Positions 1-9,334 of a stretch of 64,000 nucleotides of DNA are shown one piece after another (position 1 is the first letter of the stretch; every line of letters starts with the position of its first letter). The stretch is taken from positions 1-64,000 of the forward strand of contig NZ_CANMSJ010000012.1 in assembly GCF_947500605.1 (NCBI RefSeq), given 5' to 3'. Under the pieces are notes generated by a model, which searched no databases, was not told where the DNA came from, and saw nothing but the letters and a program-made list of their open reading frames with translations. The translations under genes and the position numbers were made by a program. The DNA is from an uncultured Lacinutrix sp. (GTDB taxonomy: Bacteria > Bacteroidota > Bacteroidia > Flavobacteriales > Flavobacteriaceae).

Positions 1-2397
1 CCACAAACCATTTACATTCGTTTAGTAAGCGTTGCTAATGGTTGTGTAACAACAGGAAGTTTTGTTATTCGTGTAGAGTTTCCACCAGTAATCGATGCTA
101 ACTACGATAACATCTTAACACAATGCGACGATTTAGATGCCAATTACATGGAAGCTAACGATGGTTTTACATTCTTCGATTTAACAGTTGAAGACATTGA
201 AATCACAGGTGTAACTAACGTAAGTTGGATTGTTACTTATTACGAAACATTCGCCGATGCTCAAGCAGATACTAATGCAATACCAGATCCAACAGCGTAT
301 GAAAATACAATGACAGGTCCACAAACACTTTTTATAAGAGTAACGGATAGCGATACAGGTTGCTTTAGCTTTACAACAGTAACAATTAGAGTGATACCAA
401 ATCCATCACCAAGTCCAGATCCAGTAGATTTAGAATTGTGTGACGATATAGACATTGTAGGACCAAACGATTTATTAGAAACCTTCGATTTAACACAAAA
501 CGAAACTTTCATTATCAATGGAGAAGTTGGCGTAACAGCAAGTTATTACATTACACAAGACGATGCTATTATGGGTAACAATGCTATTGTAGATCCAACA
601 ATGCATGTTAACGAAGATCCAGCAACACCAGGCGTAGCAGTAACACCACAAACTATTTTTGTACGTCTTACCAATGGTAGCGATGCTACAGGATTAAATG
701 GAACAGGATGTTACAGTTTAGTAAGTTTCGATGTTATTGTAAACCCATTACCAGTAGTTACACCAGTAAACGATTATGTTATTTGTGAGCTGAATACAGA
801 CAACGTTGCAGACTTCGATTTAACAACAATGACTGCAGGAATATTAAACGGACAAGATCCAGCAATATTCACAGTAACTTACCATGAAACGCAAGCAGAA
901 GCAGATGCTTCAATGAACGACTTAGCAGCAAGTGGCGATTACACCAATACTAGTGACCCACAGACTATTTACGTAAACATTACAAACACAATAACAGGAT
1001 GTGATACTACTGCATTAACCTTCAACTTAGTTGTAGACGAAGCAGCACAAGCAAATCCAGATGGTGTAGCAATCGTTTACGAAGTATGTGACGATACTAT
1101 GGAGTTTGATAACGATACCACAAACGATATGGTTGAGTTTGATTTAGCAACACAAAATCCAGATGTATTAGATGGTCAAGATCCATTAAATTACACGGTA
1201 ACGTATTACGATAATCAAGCCGATGCAGATGCAGGTACAAACCCGTTACCATTTATTTACACAAACACTGTAAACCCACAAGTAATTATAGTAAGAGTAG
1301 ATAATGATATTCCAGGGACATTAAATTTAGATCTTACTACATTAACTGCCGGATTAGATGTTAATGGCGATGGTACAATAGATACTATCGACACAACAGT
1401 ACCAGCAGATGGCATCTTTGATATTGTAGATATCAATGGTGATGGTGTAGCAGAAGGATTTGATACCGATGCAGATGGTATTATCGATTATATCGACTTA
1501 GATGGCGATGGAAATGGAGATTTAGTAGATTTAAATAATGATGGAGAGGTTGATAATGATACTTCAGCATGTTATGAAACAACAACAATCACATTACAAG
1601 TAAACCCAATGCCATCATTTACATTAGAAGCAGAGTATTTATTATGTATCAATACTAATGGAAGTGAAATTGTTAACTCACCAGTTGTAAACACAGGATT
1701 AGATCCTGCATTATATACTTTTGAATGGAACTTAAACGGTACCGTTCTTCCAGGAGAAACAGCAGAGTTTATAGAACCAACCGAAGGTGGTACTTATGGT
1801 GTTGTAGCAACAGATATTGCAACAGGATGTTCAAGTATTGAAGTGAATACTTTAGTAACAGTAAGTGAGCCACCAGTAATAACATCAGAAATAACAACAT
1901 TAGCCTTTGCAGACCAACACGATGTGGTAATTACAGCAACAGGAACAACAAGTACTTCAATAGCAGTATACGAGTTTAGTATTGACGGCGGAAGCTGGGA
2001 ACTAGGAACGTTAAATGCAGCAGGAGAATACACGTATACCTTTACAGATATTGCAGCAGGCGAACATATTGTAACAGTAAGAGACACGGTAGGTTGTGGA
2101 GAAACAACACTTCCAGTAATGATTATGGATTACCCATTATACTTTACACCAAATGGAGATGGTTACCACGACACTTGGAATGTTTACGATATTGGAACAC
2201 AGCCAGACGCAGTGATTTACATCTTCGATCGTTACGGTAAATTATTAAAACAATTAAGTCCATCAGGTGCAGGATGGGATGGTACTTACAACGGTAACCC
2301 AATGCCAACAAGTGACTATTGGTTTACTGTAGAATACAGAGAGCCAAGTACGGACGAAAAGAAATCGATACGTGCGCACTTTACTCTTAAGAGATAG
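1..2397 (+). CDS. Type IX-secreted, repeat-rich surface protein (3' part)
   Basis: The reading frame is open from the first base, so the N-terminus lies outside the window. It ends at a TAG/TAA-type stop at 2397. The visible part holds at least four repeat units of about 90 residues. Each starts with an acidic C(D/E)DD-like segment and FDLT, then a VTYYxTxxDA strand, and ends in NPQTIYVRV...TGCY...VNP. One unit is interrupted by a calcium-binding-like DxDGDG-rich insert (about 1318-1566). Near the C-terminus are an Ig-like segment and a type B sorting domain (motifs FTPNGDG, IFDRYGKLL, GWDGTYNG, DYWF), which sends proteins through the type IX secretion system. It is probably an adhesin or other cell-surface protein; the exact role is unknown. 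Three related genes follow on the same strand. Confidence 0.9.
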   Translation, partial: PQTIYIRLVSVANGCVTTGSFVIRVEFPPVIDANYDNILTQCDDLDANYMEANDGFTFFDLTVEDIEITGVTNVSWIVTYYETFADAQADTNAIPDPTAYENTMTGPQTLFIRVTDSDTGCFSFTTVTIRVIPNPSPSPDPVDLELCDDIDIVGPNDLLETFDLTQNETFIINGEVGVTASYYITQDDAIMGNNAIVDPTMHVNEDPATPGVAVTPQTIFVRLTNGSDATGLNGTGCYSLVSFDVIVNPLPVVTPVNDYVICELNTDNVADFDLTTMTAGILNGQDPAIFTVTYHETQAEADASMNDLAASGDYTNTSDPQTIYVNITNTITGCDTTALTFNLVVDEAAQANPDGVAIVYEVCDDTMEFDNDTTNDMVEFDLATQNPDVLDGQDPLNYTVTYYDNQADADAGTNPLPFIYTNTVNPQVIIVRVDNDIPGTLNLDLTTLTAGLDVNGDGTIDTIDTTVPADGIFDIVDINGDGVAEGFDTDADGIIDYIDLDGDGNGDLVDLNNDGEVDNDTSACYETTTITLQVNPMPSFTLEAEYLLCINTNGSEIVNSPVVNTGLDPALYTFEWNLNGTVLPGETAEFIEPTEGGTYGVVATDIATGCSSIEVNTLVTVSEPPVITSEITTLAFADQHDVVITATGTTSTSIAVYEFSIDGGSWELGTLNAAGEYTYTFTDIAAGEHIVTVRDTVGCGETTLPVMIMDYPLYFTPNGDGYHDTWNVYDIGTQPDAVIYIFDRYGKLLKQLSPSGAGWDGTYNGNPMPTSDYWFTVEYREPSTDEKKSIRAHFTLKR

Positions 2398-2422
2398 ATA
2401 AAGAGTAATACTTATTAAATAG

Positions 2423-2452
2423 AAAAAGCCTGAACGAAAGTTCAGGCTTTTT
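2423..2452 (+). terminator. Rho-independent terminator after the first adhesin gene
   Basis: A 13-bp perfect stem, AAAAAGCCTGAAC paired with its complement, has a GAAA tetraloop and ends in a T run. It starts 26 bases after the stop codon and separates this gene from the next one. Confidence 0.9.
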
Positions 2453-2506
2453 GTTTACTCATTATAAGTTAAAATATTCGTAAGTTTATGTCATTATAAA
2501 ACTAAA

Positions 2507-4351
2507 ATGTTAAATAGAAGTTTAATCTTATTATTTGTTGTGTTTTGTCTTCATATTGAAGCAAAAGCACAAGATATTTCAATCTTTCAACAGTTTAATG
2601 GTCGTTATGATTATTTAGCAATAGGTAACACATTAAATCAAGCAGAAAATAACTTAGTACAAAGTTTTTGCGAAACACTTCCTTCCTCTCAAGCAAATCT
2701 TAACGTAGACAATACCTCAACAGTAATAGCTGCATATTTATACTGGGCAGGCTCTGGCTTGGGAGACACAGAGGTTACTTTTAATGGCACACAAATTATT
2801 GCCCAAAACACTTACATTATTCCTTATACCGATTCTGGATTTGGCGAATTAAATTACTTCTCATGTTATGCAGATGTAACAAATCAAATTCTAACTGAAG
2901 GCAATACAACATATACGCTTTCAGATTTGGACATTTCTGAAACCTTAGCGAATAATCCTGGTTATTGCGGTAATCGAACAAATTTTGCAGGTTGGAGCTT
3001 ATATGTCATATTCGAAAATAACACACTACCATTAAACCAAGTAAATCTATTTCAAGGTTTAGAGATTATCAATAGAAACATTACCGAAAAAACTATTTTA
3101 CTTGAAAATGTAAACGTACTCGACAATGATAATGCGAAAATTGGTTTCTTGACTTGGGAAGGAGATAACGCCCTAAACTTTGGAGAAAGCTTATCTATAA
3201 ACGGAAACATTATTTCTAATCCTCCATTAAATTTAGCAGACAATGCTTTTAATGGTACAAATTCCTTTACTAATTCTACAACATTTTACAACGCAGATTT
3301 AGATGTATATAGCATTGAAAATAATATTGATGTTGGAGATACTCAAGTAGAAATTAAATTAACAACAGGAGCCGTAAATCCAACTACAGGAGTTTTTAGC
3401 GCCGATTTAATTATAATAAACAATATTATAACTGTTTTAAATAGCCAATTACCAGATGCTACAATCACTATAGATTCCACAAGTATTAGTTGTGCCTCAA
3501 GAGCGGTTACGTTAAATTATACGGTTTACAATACTAACAGTACAGATCCTCTACCTGCTAATACTCCTATTGCCATCTATGCTGAAGGACAATTAATAGC
3601 ACAAACAGAAACAGAAAACAGTATTCCTATTAATAGTAGTGAAAATGGAGTAATTTCAATTGAAATTCCAACATCAATTCCTGATGATTTCTTACTAAAT
3701 ATTGTAGTTGATGATGATGGTAATGGAAATAGCTCCGTTGTAGAAATTATAGAGACAAATAATATAGACGAAACAGTAATTACGTTATTCCCGGAACCGA
3801 CAGTTACTAACTTATCTCATTTAGAGTTATGCGATGTTGGTTTTAATACTGCAACCTTCAATTTATTTGATGCACTATTAGAAATCGATGAGACTAATTA
3901 TATAAGCTTTAGCTTTTTTGAAACACTTCAAGATTTAGAACAGGATATAAATAATATTATTAATCCAGAAAACTACCAATCGTTAACAACGCCACAAGAC
4001 ATATATATACGCGCAGAAAAAAATAATTGTTACGATATCTTCACATTTCAATTAAATACAAAAAATTGCCCTCCATATATTCCTGAAGGTTTTTCACCAA
4101 ACAATGATGGATATAATGATTATTTTAATATCCAAGGTTTATATACCATTTTCGAGAAACACGAGTTGTTAATTTATAGCAGATATGGTAATCTTATTTT
4201 TATAGGTAACGACAAATTAAAATGGTATGGTATTTCTAACCAAGGTTTTAACAAAGGTAAATTAGTCCCAACCGGAACTTATTTTTACTTATTAAGAACA
4301 AATGACCCTAATTATGGGAATTATACAGGTTGGATTTACTTAAATCGTTAA
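2507..4351 (+). CDS. Secreted protein with DUF3344-like head and type B sorting domain
   Basis: A protein of 614 residues. Residues 1-21 form a signal peptide ending in AKA/Q. About residues 40-290 resemble secreted DUF3344-type domains (AAYLYWAGSG, then a conserved C-N-R-T-N-F-A-GWSLYV region). About 320-425 look like a CARDB-type beta domain (SCASRAVTLNYTVYN, SVVEIIETNN). One acidic Cys repeat of the type seen in the neighbours follows (LELCDVGFNTATFNL). The last 85 residues are a type B sorting domain (FSPNNDGYND, IYSRYGNLIF, GTYFYLL). Export by the type IX system is expected. The protein is an adhesin candidate with no assigned ligand. Confidence 0.85.
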   Translation: MLNRSLILLFVVFCLHIEAKAQDISIFQQFNGRYDYLAIGNTLNQAENNLVQSFCETLPSSQANLNVDNTSTVIAAYLYWAGSGLGDTEVTFNGTQIIAQNTYIIPYTDSGFGELNYFSCYADVTNQILTEGNTTYTLSDLDISETLANNPGYCGNRTNFAGWSLYVIFENNTLPLNQVNLFQGLEIINRNITEKTILLENVNVLDNDNAKIGFLTWEGDNALNFGESLSINGNIISNPPLNLADNAFNGTNSFTNSTTFYNADLDVYSIENNIDVGDTQVEIKLTTGAVNPTTGVFSADLIIINNIITVLNSQLPDATITIDSTSISCASRAVTLNYTVYNTNSTDPLPANTPIAIYAEGQLIAQTETENSIPINSSENGVISIEIPTSIPDDFLLNIVVDDDGNGNSSVVEIIETNNIDETVITLFPEPTVTNLSHLELCDVGFNTATFNLFDALLEIDETNYISFSFFETLQDLEQDINNIINPENYQSLTTPQDIYIRAEKNNCYDIFTFQLNTKNCPPYIPEGFSPNNDGYNDYFNIQGLYTIFEKHELLIYSRYGNLIFIGNDKLKWYGISNQGFNKGKLVPTGTYFYLLRTNDPNYGNYTGWIYLNR

Positions 4352-4374
4352 AAAAAGTGTATTTCATCGATAAA

Positions 4375-4406
4375 TTTTGCTTTTAAACTAATAAACGTTA
4401 TTTTTA
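4375..4406 (+). promoter_or_regulatory. Possible promoter of the 1599-residue adhesin gene
   Basis: TTTTG at 4375-4379 is followed, after 19 bases, by TATTTTTA at 4399-4406. This is one base off the Bacteroidota -7 consensus TANNTTTG. It lies 63 bases upstream of the start codon. Confidence 0.35.
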
Positions 4407-4469
4407 CACCGTTAAACCGACGCAGTGAATTAGCGACAGATTATATTTAAAAGCTAGAATGCCCCAAAG

Positions 4470-7400
4470 ATGAAATACTACCTACCTACATTATTACTTT
4501 TAGTTTTTTTTGCGCAAATAACTCAAGCACAACAAATAACAATAGACGACACTCAAACTCCAGAGCAATTAATAAATACTTTAATTGATGGCTGCGTAGA
4601 AGTCTCTAACATATCAAGTCCAATTAATGGTAATGATAACGGATTTGCTAGTTATGGTTTTTTTGAAAAAGGAAATTCTAATTTTCCTTTCGAAAATGGA
4701 ATTGTATTATCTTCTGGTAACATAAACTCGGCAGGAAATGCACAAAACACCAATGCACTTAACGAAGGTGATTCTTCATGGCAAACAGATCCAGATTTAG
4801 AAATTGCCTTAGGAATTAACAATACATTAAATGCGACTTCAATAGAATTCAATTTTATTTCTGCTACAAGCAGTATTAATTTTAATTACATATTAGCATC
4901 CGAAGAATATTTTGCCGACTACCCATGTAACTATTCAGATGGTTTTGCTTTTTTAATCAAAGAAACAGGCACAACGCAACCCTATCAAAATTTAGCTATT
5001 ATACCCGGAACAACAACTCCCGTGAATACAAGCACTATTCATCAAGAGATTGTTGGCTTTTGTGATGCTGAAAATGAAAGTTATTTTGAAGGTTATAATA
5101 TGGGTGACACCAATTTTAATGGAAGAACTCAAATAATGTCTGCTTCTGCAAATATTACTCCTAATGTAGAATACACTATTAAGTTAATAATTGCAGACCA
5201 AACCGATAGAAACTTCGATTCTGCAGTATTTATAGAAGCCAATAGTTTTACAAATAGTGTAGATTTAGGTGCAGACCTTACTACATGTAATGACTCAACA
5301 CTATTAAATGCGGAAACTAACAATCCACAAGCAAGTTACGAATGGTATTTAAATGCAGCTATAATTCCTGGAGAAACTACTAGCTCTCTAACTGCTACAA
5401 CATCTGGAACTTATTCTGTAATAATTACTGTACCATTAAATGGAACAAACTGCACCTTTGAAGATGAAATAGATGTTGTATTAAACTCGGTACAAACTTT
5501 TCCTCAGCTAGCAGATTTCACACTATGTGATGATACTAGTAACGATGGTGTCGAAAATTTTGATTTAACAACTTTAAATACTGAAGTTGAAACAAACATA
5601 CCTGCTTCAAATTACGCAATAACCTACCATAGTTCTAATCAAGAAGCAATAGACGGAACAAACAGTTTTAACGCCATCAATAACGTTACAAACCCACATA
5701 CTGTTTATGTTCGTGCCATAGATACTAATTCTGGTTGCGTACATGTTTCATCTGTGGAATTAGTTGTAAATCCGTCACCAACAATAATATCTCCTAGCAC
5801 TATAGAAGTTTGTGATAACGGAAGTGGAGATGCAATGCTAACAGATAGTGATTCAGAAATAACAAATAACAATGTAAATTATAATGTAACCTACCACTAT
5901 TCTCAAGTAGATGCAGATGGTAATACAAATGCTATTCCTTCACCTTACACACCAACCAATACAACAGAACAATTATTTATTAGAGTTGAAGATGTTACAA
6001 CTGGATGTGTTGCTTTTACTAATGTTACTATTGAAACATTGGAAAGTCCAGATATTGACAATACACTTCAACAGTTAGATGCATGCGAACAAGACGATGA
6101 TGGCTTAGAGATATTCGATTTAACAAGTGTTATTGTAGATGTGCTTCAAGGTGCAACAAATGTTACTGTTAGCTACCATGTAACACAAGAAGATGCTAAT
6201 AACGATGTAAACCAAATTACCGACCCTACACAATTTCAAAATACGACTCCAGATTTTCAACTTGTTTATATTAGAATTGAAAACGATAACAATTCGTGCT
6301 ACGAAATAGTTCCCATAGAGTTACACACAAATATTTTAGAAACGGGAACAAACATTAGAAACTTTGGTGCTTGTGACGAATCTCCAGATGATGGTGAAGC
6401 TACTTTCGATTTAACTGCAGTTACAGACGTTATTGCTAATGGCTTGCCAGATATTACAATTACTTATTACGAAACCGAATTAGACTTAGACAATAACACC
6501 AATCCTATTGATGATAGTGTACTTTATGAAGTACAAAACAGCTTTCAGCAATTATACCTTTTAATAGAAAACCTAGACTGTACAAATACTACAGAAATAC
6601 AATTAAATGTAAACGACTCTGTAACTATTTTAAATAATGGTCCTTCTACTTATTGCGATACAGACGACGATACTTTAACATCTGTAGAACTTTCTACTTT
6701 TAATTCTATTGTTACCGTTGGTATTGACAGCCCTATCGTTACTTATTTTGAAACTGAAATGGATGCCGAATCGAGCTCTAATATATTACCTCCTTTTTAT
6801 AATAATACCGTAAATCCATTTACTTTATATGTAAGAGTTGCAGATGGCACAACTGGATGTTACGATGTAAAACCTTTTCAAATAGAAGTATTACCAGCGC
6901 CTTCTGTTAATACTGCTTCAGATTTTGTTATTTGTGATGATGATCAAGATGGTTTTTCTATAATAGATTTAACTTCAAGAAACAGTCAAATTAATACAGA
7001 TACAACAACAGTAATTACATATTACTTAACGCAAGCAGATGCAAATAATTCTAGTAACGAAATTACAGACAGCACAAATTACAATGCCGAAACTTCAACC
7101 ATTTATGCTAAAGTTGAAAACAATACTACTGGATGCTACGGTTTAGTTCCTGTTAATATTCTTGTAAATACATTACCAAATTTTCCAGTAATATCAAACT
7201 TTAGAAATTGTGAGACCGATGGTAACCAAACTTCAGATTTTATTCTTGCAGATAAAGATGCCGAAATTCTAAACGGACAAACAGGAAAAGAAGTTTCTTA
7301 TTTTGAAGACTCAGCATTAACTATTAACATCGATAAAAATAGTATATACAATAACACTTCGCAATTACAAACCATTTATGTTCTTGTAGAAAACATAACA

Positions 7401-9269
7401 GACACTAGTTGTTTTGGAGTATCTTCATTTGTTTTAGAAGTTGGTTCAGAGCCTATTTACAATGCACCAAGCGATGTTAATGCCTGCGATGATAATTCTA
7501 ACGATGGTTTTGAAACCTTCAGTTTAAATGATAAAACACAAGAAATTATTGCTAATAGCACCGATGCTTTAACAGTTACATATTACCTAACTTTAGAAGA
7601 TGCTGAAAACGAAACCAATGCAATAGTTGGTGATACGTTTACAAATACCGTAAACCCTCAACAACTTTTTGCAAGCGTAGATAATGGCACCTTTTGTAAG
7701 GGTATTGCATCTTACGAGTACAATGTTATACAAGTACCTATTATTGGAACTGCTCTAAATTTAACAGATTGTGATACAGATTATGATGGCAATGTTGTTT
7801 TTGATTTAACACAAGTTGAAATAGATGTACTTGCTATTAGACAAGACAATACTGTTGTTAATTATTATACTAACCAAACAGATTTACTATCTGGCACAAA
7901 CCAAATTTCTAATCCAGAAACTTATACCAATACCTCTAATCCGCAAACCGTTTATATAGAGGTTTACAATACTGTTTCTAATTGTGGAGCTTCAGTTTCT
8001 TTCGATCTTATTGTTAATTTACCACCAGAAATAGAACCAATTACAAACTATAATATTTGCGAAACAACAGACGCTACTTTTAATCTAACAGAAACAACAG
8101 AAGCTTTAATTGGTACGCAAGAAAATGTAATACTTACCTTCTACTCCAACTTAGTAGATGCGCAAACCTCTCAAAATGCATTAGATCCAAATTATAATTA
8201 CACCTCTAATAACGATACTATTTTTGTTAGAGCAGAGTTTAGTACTACAGGTTGCTTTAGTACAAGTTCTTTTTCTTTAGTAGTAAATACATTACCAACT
8301 TTAAATTTACAAGATTTAGAAGCTTGCGATGATGATTTCGATAACTTCCTAGTATTTAACTTAGAGCAACAAACACCAATTATTATTGGCAATCAAAACC
8401 CTAATAATTTTACTGTTAATTATTTTGAAACTGAAAACGATGCCTTAAATAATACTAATACAATTGATGATTTAAACTATAATGCTGAAAACGAGCAAGT
8501 ATTATATGTACGTTTAGAAAATAGTAACACAAATTGTTTTTCTACAGGACATTTTAATGTTTATATAAATAGAAAACCACAAGTAGACATTACCAATCAA
8601 GTTGTTTGTATCGATAATTTACCATTAGTAGTTACTGCAGAAACTAATGAACCTTCTGATGTTTACTTATGGTCTACTGGAGCTACAACCGCAATTATAG
8701 ATATTACAACAATAGGAAACTACTGGGTTACTGTAACTACTACTTTTGGTTGCACAACAACTTCTAACTTTAGTGTTACAGCATCTCAACAAGCTTTAGT
8801 AGATTTCGATGTCTCACCTGCTTTTCAAGACCCACATACTATAGTGGTTGAAACTGCCGGAATTGGAAATTACGTTTATCAGTTAAACGATAACGAACCA
8901 CAAGCCTCTAACATATTTAACAATGTACCAATTGGAGTACATTATATTACTGTAATAGATCTTAATGGTTGTGAACCAACACCTCCAAAAAAAGTATTTG
9001 TAATAGATGCACCACAATTTGTAACCCCTAATGGTGATGGTTTTTTTGATACTTGGCACATTACGGGTGTTAGCCAATTAGAAGGTACTGTTGTTACTGT
9101 TTTCGATCGTTTTGGAAAAATTTTAAAAGTATTAAAACATAATGATTATGGTTGGAATGGACGTTACAATGGAAACCTAATGCCTGCAAGCGATTATTGG
9201 TTTGTAGCAGATGTTGTTAATGGTAACGAGAAGTTTCAAGTTAAAGGGCACTTTGCATTAGTATTATAA
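4470..9269 (+). CDS. Giant type IX-secreted protein with choice-of-anchor L domain and 11 repeats
   Basis: A protein of 1599 residues with a signal peptide (cut after about residue 20, TQAQ). Residues 22-265 form a choice-of-anchor L domain (GIVLSSG, ILASEEY, FAFLIKE, IADQTDRNFDSAVFIEA). An Ig-like segment follows, then 11 acidic Cys repeats of about 90 residues. Each opens with C-acidic and FDLT, has YYxTxxDAxxxTN in the middle, and ends VYVRVEN...TGCY...VN. After two more beta domains comes a type B sorting domain (FVTPNGDGFFDTW, VFDRFGKIL, GWNGRYNG, DYWFVA). The repeats suggest an extended stalk carrying the anchor-L head away from the cell. Its ligand is unknown, and a role in gliding or adhesion is inference from family names. 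Confidence 0.9.
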   Translation: MKYYLPTLLLLVFFAQITQAQQITIDDTQTPEQLINTLIDGCVEVSNISSPINGNDNGFASYGFFEKGNSNFPFENGIVLSSGNINSAGNAQNTNALNEGDSSWQTDPDLEIALGINNTLNATSIEFNFISATSSINFNYILASEEYFADYPCNYSDGFAFLIKETGTTQPYQNLAIIPGTTTPVNTSTIHQEIVGFCDAENESYFEGYNMGDTNFNGRTQIMSASANITPNVEYTIKLIIADQTDRNFDSAVFIEANSFTNSVDLGADLTTCNDSTLLNAETNNPQASYEWYLNAAIIPGETTSSLTATTSGTYSVIITVPLNGTNCTFEDEIDVVLNSVQTFPQLADFTLCDDTSNDGVENFDLTTLNTEVETNIPASNYAITYHSSNQEAIDGTNSFNAINNVTNPHTVYVRAIDTNSGCVHVSSVELVVNPSPTIISPSTIEVCDNGSGDAMLTDSDSEITNNNVNYNVTYHYSQVDADGNTNAIPSPYTPTNTTEQLFIRVEDVTTGCVAFTNVTIETLESPDIDNTLQQLDACEQDDDGLEIFDLTSVIVDVLQGATNVTVSYHVTQEDANNDVNQITDPTQFQNTTPDFQLVYIRIENDNNSCYEIVPIELHTNILETGTNIRNFGACDESPDDGEATFDLTAVTDVIANGLPDITITYYETELDLDNNTNPIDDSVLYEVQNSFQQLYLLIENLDCTNTTEIQLNVNDSVTILNNGPSTYCDTDDDTLTSVELSTFNSIVTVGIDSPIVTYFETEMDAESSSNILPPFYNNTVNPFTLYVRVADGTTGCYDVKPFQIEVLPAPSVNTASDFVICDDDQDGFSIIDLTSRNSQINTDTTTVITYYLTQADANNSSNEITDSTNYNAETSTIYAKVENNTTGCYGLVPVNILVNTLPNFPVISNFRNCETDGNQTSDFILADKDAEILNGQTGKEVSYFEDSALTINIDKNSIYNNTSQLQTIYVLVENITDTSCFGVSSFVLEVGSEPIYNAPSDVNACDDNSNDGFETFSLNDKTQEIIANSTDALTVTYYLTLEDAENETNAIVGDTFTNTVNPQQLFASVDNGTFCKGIASYEYNVIQVPIIGTALNLTDCDTDYDGNVVFDLTQVEIDVLAIRQDNTVVNYYTNQTDLLSGTNQISNPETYTNTSNPQTVYIEVYNTVSNCGASVSFDLIVNLPPEIEPITNYNICETTDATFNLTETTEALIGTQENVILTFYSNLVDAQTSQNALDPNYNYTSNNDTIFVRAEFSTTGCFSTSSFSLVVNTLPTLNLQDLEACDDDFDNFLVFNLEQQTPIIIGNQNPNNFTVNYFETENDALNNTNTIDDLNYNAENEQVLYVRLENSNTNCFSTGHFNVYINRKPQVDITNQVVCIDNLPLVVTAETNEPSDVYLWSTGATTAIIDITTIGNYWVTVTTTFGCTTTSNFSVTASQQALVDFDVSPAFQDPHTIVVETAGIGNYVYQLNDNEPQASNIFNNVPIGVHYITVIDLNGCEPTPPKKVFVIDAPQFVTPNGDGFFDTWHITGVSQLEGTVVTVFDRFGKILKVLKHNDYGWNGRYNGNLMPASDYWFVADVVNGNEKFQVKGHFALVL

Positions 9270-9314
9270 TAATCCTTTAACATTTTAAATACATTATATA
9301 TTTAAGTTCTTCTT

Positions 9315-9322
9315 TATCTTTG
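9315..9322 (+). promoter_or_regulatory. -7 promoter element before the 778-residue adhesin gene
   Basis: TATCTTTG matches the Bacteroidota -7 consensus TANNTTTG exactly. It ends 12 bases before the ATG at 9335, which would give a 5' leader of only a few bases. No clear TTG -33 box is present. The element overlaps the TTG that would open a longer reading frame at 9320, which argues that translation starts at 9335. Confidence 0.5.
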
Positions 9323-9334
9323 CATGCTCTTGTT

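Noticed and set aside
9320-9334. TTG start giving five extra residues to the third anchor-L adhesin.
   Set aside because: The TTG is part of the exact -7 promoter box, and the signal peptide begins properly at ATG 9335.
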